NCBI GenBank assembly: GCA_036346155.1
Contig: JARFIY010000099.1
Span: 23,961,501 to 24,025,500, forward strand
Direction of reading: 5' to 3'
Length of the DNA: 64,000 nucleotides
Source: Sinelater perroti
Lineage: Eukaryota; Arthropoda; Insecta; Coleoptera; Elateridae
Shown here: positions 58,111-64,000 of the stretch, in pieces
Numbering within the stretch: the stretch's first letter is position 1
How the letters are laid out: each line of letters opens with the position of its first letter
Translations under genes and position numbers: made by a program
The notes under the pieces: model-generated
What the model was told of the DNA's origin: nothing
The model's database searches: none
Seen by the model: only the letters and a program-made list of their open reading frames with translations

Positions 58111-59985
58111 GAGTGTTCTGTACTTTAATATTCACAAAAATAAATAGGAAATACTATCTCCAATAAAAGTAAGTTTATTCTATTAAACAAAAAATGTTAT
58201 CGGACTATTAGAGAATAATAATCTTACGTTAAAATTAACATCAACAAATATAACTTTATTAAAATGCAAGACTGGACACTATTAAACCTTAACGGAAAAA
58301 TTTAAAAATAAACTTAAAATTAGTCCTTCAAAAATGTTTGCCCAATTTTAAAAAAGACTTTTATTTACATCACTTTCAAGTAAATAATAAGAAATACTTC
58401 GCATACATTTTAACCATATTTTTTGCATTTAACGTTTTTCTAAATAGGTATAATGTTCTGAACACCCATTTATCGAAATAACCTCTAATAATGTAGCTTA
58501 ACAGCGCTGGAATAATTTTTTCCCACATAAAAACCAAGAATTGTTTGAAGAATATCAAGCCCAAAAGAACCTCGCCAGTAAAAATAGCATTGCTCTAGAT
58601 CTTCTCTATAACTTTCTCTGTCTACGAATCGTATATCGGTATTTTTCAGTAAGTAATGATTTCACGATAATACCTACAAAGCTGGACCCCAATTTAACAA
58701 TATCTTAATCTCTCTTTCCATTGTACAATTTACAGCTTTTGTGTTCTGGTATTGTTCTATACGGTTGTGTAATTTGAGGAAAAAGGTATAAAACAAACCT
58801 AAAGGTAATTCAAGCACTGCAAAATAAAATTCTGATACTATAATTGAATGTTCTTTGGTATATTACAAACAAACAATTAAATTCAGAGCTTAGTGTAATT
58901 ATGATTTTTATTTATTACTAATCGTGTAGTACTACCATGTACAACAATTAATTTGTTGATTCGGTACAACATCTAATTAAAAAATGCATTAAAAGATTAA
59001 TGAAACTATTGGTTTACTTAAAAAATTAAATATATGTCATGAATAATAGAAAGAGTGCAAAGTTGAATACGGAGAAAATATGGAAAAAATCTATTTAAGA
59101 AATATTTAACCATCAAATTAGAAGTGATAAATGTTTACTAAATTGAATAAAAGGCCATATGTTCTACAAAACGAAAGTAGAAACATCTGTTAAAAAAAGT
59201 TCCAGTACATTTCACCACTCAAAAATAAGACGGCCTATAGAAATTGCAAGACCAGGCTTTATTACAATTTTATGGAATTTAAAATTATTAAACGTACCAG
59301 ATTGAGACTACTTAATCTTACAACTATCTTAAGTCGTTTACGTTCAAAAAGTGCTATAAAATTATTAGAAAAGTTTTGAAATCTGGCAGTACAGAAGGAT
59401 ACGGAATAAAAGCTGTATATAAAGAATACAACTAATAACATCATACTTTTGGCACCTAACGTGATATGAAGAATGTAAACATTTGTAAATTATACTACAA
59501 GGCAAAATCAAGAGCAGAAGGAGAATAGAAAGGAAAAGCAAATAATAGTTTAGGAAATCTATATAGGAGCTCTGTTGTTCTATTGCTCTCCTTTTTTTTG
59601 TTTTGTTAGTATTAATTGCCCAAGTTTATTTTTTCACTCCACAGTAATCTTCTCAATTTTATTATTTATACCCTTTAGGTTTCTATTGGGACTAACCAAG
59701 CTAAAATACCGGTTCAGTATTCTTTCAAGGAGAGTTTTTTATTTTTTTATTCCTACTCAAATATGCTAAATTGCAGTATCAGTGAGCTTTTGACAATTAA
59801 AGTTATAATTATAAGTGATAAAAAGAGAAAAACTGAGAATGGATAGGATTTTATGAGCTTTGCAGGCAATATTCTGGTTATGCCATAAAGGATTTGCTAA
59901 TATATCAACAAACAAAATGTAAATTCTCGTCAGCGTTGTTGATCATAGTGAACACAAATCGACGGAAGCTAGGAAGTGTTTTCAT
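58111..59985. other. AT-rich non-coding stretch
   Basis: No recognisable domain, terminal repeat or RNA gene. Short frames at 59262-59444 and 59575-59769 look like chance. Confidence 0.4.
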
Positions 59986-60115
59986 CAGCGGAATTAAAGT
60001 ACTTTCTCACACTCACAAAACTCAGTAAGAAGCATGCAACAAGCAGTCGTTTATCTATTTCTGGTAACAAACTTTACTTAAAAATTAGCAGTAACTTCTT
60101 CAATTATTAACTCTT

Positions 60116-60130
60116 ACCCCCTACGGGGGT
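60116..60130 (+). promoter_or_regulatory. C-rich/G-rich hairpin upstream of J6 ORF1
   Basis: accccc (60116-60121), loop tac, gggggt (60125-60130): a perfect 6-bp GC stem 17 nt before the ORF1 ATG at 60148. The placement matches the J1 hairpin, although loop sequences differ, which suggests the pairing rather than the sequence is kept. Confidence 0.65.
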
Positions 60131-60147
60131 GAATTCCACTTGTTACC

Positions 60148-60901
60148 ATGTCCGTTCAAAAAAGAAATGCCGACCACCTATCTCCGCCTATCACCGATTT
60201 ACAAAAGAAGTACCAATTGAATCCTGAATCGTTACTCAAAAGAAATAAATATTACTTACCCGAACATCTCAAGCCGTCTGCCCCAAAGGAAGCAGAGGTC
60301 AATGAATCACCCCAAATTAAAATACCGCTCATCTTTATTCACGGTCCAGTCAACCATAAAGAAGTTGTAAACAATATCAAAACAATTATCAAGAGTGATT
60401 TTTCGACAGCCCTCAATTCATCGTCACTAAAAATCACCTTAACAAGTGACAACGATTATAAAAAGCTAGCAAAAAGACCCATCCTAACTACAGGCCACAT
60501 AAATCAAAGCATGCGTCTCCTGACACATGTACACAATAAGCTTGCAACTCTTAACCTTTCTATAACAAATAACAAGGCTTTTAAACAAAGATAAAACGCC
60601 TATGCCCGTTCGTGCAATGCTCTTCACCGCAAATGCAAAAGCAAACGAAATTTTCAACGTCAAAATAATATTCCACACTGTAGAACCACAAAAAATTAAT
60701 CGTAAAACACCCAAATGTCATAGATGTCATTGCATAGGGCATACTAAAAACTATTGTAGATTAGAACCACAATGCGTAAGATGCCAAGGAAATCACTTGT
60801 ACACTAAATGTTACAAACCTCAAAGTAATGCCCCAATATGCATTAATTGCAGAGAAAACCATCCCACTAACTTTAGGGGATACAAATACTTCCATAAATA
60901 A
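60148..60901 (+). pseudogene. J6 ORF1: zinc-knuckle RNA-binding protein, one frame break
   Basis: The ATG at 60148 opens MSVQKRNADHLSPPITDLQ. An uninterrupted frame to the TAA at 60592-60594 covers the N-terminal half, with the RRM-like part around 60310-60560 (IPLIFIHGPVNHKEVVNNI). After a frame change, 60602-60901 holds three zinc knuckles: CHRCHCIGHTKNYC (60718-60759), CVRCQGNHLYTKC (60775-60813) and CINCRENHPTNFRGY (60838-60882). In the last knuckle the final Cys is Tyr; J1 and J2 keep Cys there. The ORF1 C-terminal tail probably continued to about 61380, through the SINE insertion. It is less decayed than J1 ORF1. Confidence 0.8.
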
Positions 60902-61028
60902 ATAAAACACCAAGACCACAGAAGGCAAATTCTACAACAAAAAGACCCGATGGCAAGCCTGCAGCTGCTAACAATATAAGAAACTTTTCTCTCCTCTCAA
61001 ACAATACAAATAATACGCTCTTACCTAA

Positions 61029-61040
61029 CCCATATTGGTT
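61029..61040. repeat. SINE target-site duplication, left copy
   Basis: The 12 bases cccatattggtt recur exactly at 61207-61218, on the other side of the SINE. Confidence 0.88.
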
Positions 61041-61206
61041 TTTTTGCGCACTCACAGACACTGCAGCCTCAAAGCTTATTGTGCCCACTAACATGCACTT
61101 ATCCTAGGACATTCATACACACCCATGGGTTGAGCGAGACTCGATCTCGCGGGCGCCGGCTAGAGCACACAGCCAACTGGGTGTACCATCTGAGCCACCG
61201 CGTCCC
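61041..61206 (-). mobile_element. tRNA-derived SINE, complete, about 166 bp
   Basis: Read on the minus strand, the element starts GGGACGCGGTGGCTCAG. An A-box, TGGCTCAGATGG, lies at 61197-61186, and a B-box-like GATCGAGTCTC at 61146-61136. The T-arm equivalent GCGAG-ATCGAGT-CTCGC pairs perfectly. The acceptor stem no longer pairs, so it is not a tRNA gene. An unrelated tail follows and ends in a short A-run (61045-61041, ttttt on the plus strand). An exact 12-bp duplication brackets it, inside the end of J6 ORF1. RNA polymerase III transcription and LINE-dependent mobility are known for such elements. The partner LINE is not identified. Confidence 0.85.
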
Positions 61207-61218
61207 CCCATATTGGTT
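61207..61218. repeat. SINE target-site duplication, right copy
   Basis: An exact copy of 61029-61040. Confidence 0.88.
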
Positions 61219-61352
61219 ACCAAAAAAATAATTTTACATCGCCCGAAGCTTCCTCCCTAAACACTGTTCTGTCAACCCTCCTACACCTCATCCAGGCCTT
61301 TATAGAACAAATCACACAATTCATAATATTAAATCTCCTTCCTTCCCTTTTA

Positions 61353-63973
61353 ATGGACAACAAAACTAAAACTCTCTTTTAGTTAAAATTCTTTAAGTGG
61401 AATACCAACGGCATTATAAAACAACTAACATTATTTAAGTCATTTCTTATGAGACATTCCATTGACATAGCATGCGTCTCCGAAACTCATCTAACAAATT
61501 TAGACAAACTCAAAATTGATAGATATCAGATATACCACGCAGATAGAAAGGCTAGATTTGCATCTGGAGGTGTAGCCATCATCATAAAATGCAATATAAT
61601 TTATCACGAATTCCAAACAATTAACACTACTAACCTTGAAACAATAGGAGCCAAAATCATACTTAACAATGGTACTACTTTAACTGCAGTATGTGTTTAT
61701 AAACAACCAAAAAAGCAACTTCTTGAGAAAGACATCTCCATCATATTCAATACCAGTGTCCCTACAATTTTTATAGGAGACTTGAACTCTAAGAATACGA
61801 TATGGGGATGTGGAGCAACAAACCCAGCTGGAAATACACTTTACGACTTAGCATCTATACACGTCCTCCAAATTGAAGCCCCAGACGAACCCACTTACTA
61901 CCCATATAGAAGCAACCACGAACCAAACATACTAGACAGTCATCTACAAAAACTTCAACAAACAAATCCTTCAACATGTGCTTTCTGAACTTGATTTAGA
62001 CTACGTACCCGTTATAACCTCGTTCAGACTAGTGCCTATTAAACACATTCCAGAGCGGAGATTAGTAAATGGACGAGTAAACTGAGACATCTTTAGTGCT
62101 ACACTCGATCAACAGCTTAAGTATCCAACGATCTTCAATCCCCAAACCAAATCGATCAGATGAACAGGCACATACCAAAACCATCTTGGACAGTGTGAAT
62201 GCAGTTACCACAACTACGCATAAGCACAAAAAGAAATCGATCACTTTTCACCCAAACATATAGTGGACCTAGTTAAACAAAAAGCACTTTGTGAAGAGGA
62301 TGGCAGAGAACAAGGAATCCCTTAACCAAAAATATGGTGAATAATCTATGACATCGTATTAAAAAGGAACTTGACACCTACCGAATTGAGGCATATCAAA
62401 AACATATTAGCAACCTTGAATCAAGCGACCCTGGCTTGTTGTAGACAACCAAATGTTCTGAGCCAGTCAAACAAAATACCTTCAACTTTTTCAGGAACAC
62501 AAACATATAACTTGGATGAAAAGAAATGTGAAACTTTCAGTATTTAAAAATATAGTAATAAATTACGTAGAAACACCTCAACCAACTCCTGAATCTAACT
62601 TCAAACCAACATTGCCTAAGAAACTTTTCCAATAAATAAACCGTTTGGATGCGACAAAATACCGAATCCCATAAAGAAGCTGTCTAAAAAAGCACTAGCA
62701 TACTTAGTAAGCACGTTTAACACCTGATTAAGAATAGGATACTTTCCAAATGTATGGAAACATGCAATTATTCTAATATTTTCCAAATCAGGCAGACAAG
62801 AAAGAAATCTCCAGCTATCGACCCACTAGTTTATTAACCACAATCTCGAAGCTCTTCAAGAAAGTCATTTATCTCCGAATTAACGAAGAAATAATGAAAC
62901 TGAGCAAAAAAGCCCATTCTATTTGCCACTAATTACAACGTATGACTGAGACCATTTAAGAAGGTTTTGAAACAAAGCAATACATTACCACCTTTTTAGA
63001 TATAGCACAAGCGTTCGACCGCGTTCGGATAGAGGGCTTAAAATACAAAATAACGCATCTTCAATTACCTGAGTATGTCAAGTCCGTATTATCTTCTTTT
63101 CTTGAAAATCGCACTTTCGCCGCCAAAGTACACACTAGCTTATCAGCTACCAGAACTATACGCGCAGGGGTCCCGCAAGGATGTATACTGGATCCCATCT
63201 TGTTTAACATCTACATGCACGATATTCCCGCTCCCACCACAAACCTTGCAATTTTGCAGACGACACGGTCGTGATAACTAAAAACAAAACATTTAGAACA
63301 AAATATAGTTGAACTTCAAGTTGCCACCAATATTCTAAGCAGATGATTTAAACAGTGGAACTTATCAGTTAACTATTCTAAGTGCAACACTAAAATATTT
63401 TCACTTCTAAAATCAAAAATCCATTCCTTATTACAATTAACGGCCACCCCATCCAGTGGATTGCTGTAGACAAGCCCGCAAAATATCTTGGTATTTATCT
63501 CGATACTCAGCTTATATGGAAATATTATAAAAAAATTGAACGAGGGACATACACGACTAATACAACTTTATCCACTCATCAATAGAAATTCTTTTAAGAG
63601 AATCTAATGTATGACTCTTTTGTATAAATCATTAATACGGCCTTTAATCCTGTACGGGTGTGTGATATGGGATAACATTTCAAAAATCAGTTTAAATCAA
63701 ATCCAGGTCCTACAAAATAAAATTCTTTGAATGATAGACAACGCTCCCTACTTTATAATAAATCAACAGCTCTACCATAAACTACGCCTACTCAAAATTC
63801 AAGAACACATTGCAAAGTTAACCAAAACCATTCATAAGAACCTTGCTAACTGCAATGGTGTTATCTCTTATAAACTAGGCAAAATAAATATCCATACATG
63901 CCTAAAACGCAAGCTACCCCAAGACATACATGAAAGTGACAATGGTAAGAACCAAGTGCCAAACAACACTTAA
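61353..63973 (+). pseudogene. J6 ORF2: endonuclease/reverse transcriptase, broken
   Basis: The proposed start ATG is at 61353 by alignment with J1 (MDNK against MDLNKK), and an in-frame TAG follows at 61380-61382. The endonuclease shows ACVSETHLT (about 61473) and IGDLNSKN (about 61771). Where the catalytic SDH block should be (about 62000), LDLDYVPV is read, so the His is lost. RT motifs are TFLDIAQAFDRV (62991-63026), GVPQGCILDP (63168-63197) and NFADDTVVIT (about 63247-63276, another frame). AKYLGIYLDT follows near 63478. The C-terminal tail has HTCLKRKLPQDI near 63893 and the stop TAA is at 63971-63973. At least eight frame breaks occur. RT catalytic Asp residues are still readable. Confidence 0.82.
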
Positions 63974-64000
63974 ACCGAAGTGACTGTGAACCTTAGTTTT

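Larger units (their letters stand above)
59990..64000 (+). mobile_element. Jockey-type LINE J6, runs off the window
   Basis: The order is leader with hairpin, ORF1 from 60148, and ORF2 from about 61353 to the stop at 63971-63973. The 3' UTR and tail lie beyond the window. The true 5' end is not fixed, because the partner target duplication is outside; the given start is approximate. It is similar to J1 in ORF1 start, leader hairpin and ORF2 end. A SINE interrupts it at 61041-61206. Multiple frame breaks make it inactive. Confidence 0.85.

Noticed and set aside
60601..60901. A host CCHC zinc-finger gene
   Set aside because: The three knuckles, their spacing and the downstream endonuclease/RT identify it as LINE ORF1.
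61115..61206. A functional tRNA gene on the minus strand
   Set aside because: The A-box, B-box-like and T-arm parts are good, but the acceptor stem does not pair, and the sequence continues into a tail with an A-run and flanking duplication. It is a SINE head.
1..64000. A multi-gene undescribed biological system
   Set aside because: All recognisable coding pieces fit known transposable-element classes, and no cluster of unexplained conserved genes is visible.

Overview
This window looks like AT-rich insect nuclear DNA, perhaps from a beetle or a bug; the order is a guess. The evidence is the mix of transposable elements: two-ORF Jockey-type LINEs, several mariner lineages, Tc1, a pogo/Tigger element, BEL/Pao, RTE-like LINEs and a Penelope-like fragment. 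All of them lie in sequence dominated by A and T. I found no intact host protein-coding gene, rRNA gene, functional tRNA gene or CRISPR array. Almost every recognisable protein signature belongs to a broken mobile element. I did not find an undescribed functional system, and say so plainly.

Layout: 1-2.5 kb is unassigned AT-rich DNA. 2.56-6.60 kb is a near full-length Jockey-type LINE on the minus strand (J1). 6.6-16.4 kb is AT-rich DNA with mariner and RTE-like relics, a 39-bp tandem repeat and an internally deleted mariner (M1). 16.45-20.96 kb is a complete-ended Jockey-type LINE (J2) bounded by a perfect 12-bp target duplication. 21.2-26.3 kb holds relics of an RTE-like LINE, a Penelope-like element, a mariner and another LINE tail. 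26.54-30.02 kb is a pogo/Tigger transposon with matching terminal repeats, a broken transposase gene and a foreign insertion. 31.07-31.95 kb is a second internally deleted mariner (M2). 34.8-36.1 kb has weak transposase relics. 36.7-39.0 kb contains stretches of unusually balanced or GC-rich composition that could be host regulatory DNA.

40.9-43.6 kb is a decayed LINE split by a mariner (M3). 43.65-44.96 kb is the front part of a Jockey-type LINE that abuts a 5'-truncated BEL/Pao element with its 3' LTR (about 45.0-49.95 kb). 50.3-51.6 kb has RTE-like and Tc1 relics. 53.04-55.50 kb is a fairly young 5'-truncated Jockey-type LINE (J4) with a 9-bp target duplication. 55.8-58.1 kb is an older Jockey-type LINE (J5) split by an RTE-like fragment. 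60-64 kb is another Jockey-type LINE (J6), running off the window, with a complete tRNA-derived SINE inside it flanked by a 12-bp duplication.

How the parts work together: the Jockey-type elements encode an RNA-binding ORF1 protein and an endonuclease/reverse transcriptase ORF2 protein, overlapping by 14-16 nt in J1 and J2. J1 and J6 share a C-rich/G-rich hairpin 15-17 nt upstream of ORF1. The SINE has no coding capacity and presumably used LINE machinery. The DNA transposons all carry frame breaks or lack catalytic positions, so they could move only with transposase from elsewhere. Nested insertions give a relative chronology: J5 before its RTE insert, the 40.9-43.6 kb LINE before M3, J6 before its SINE, and the pogo element before its insert.
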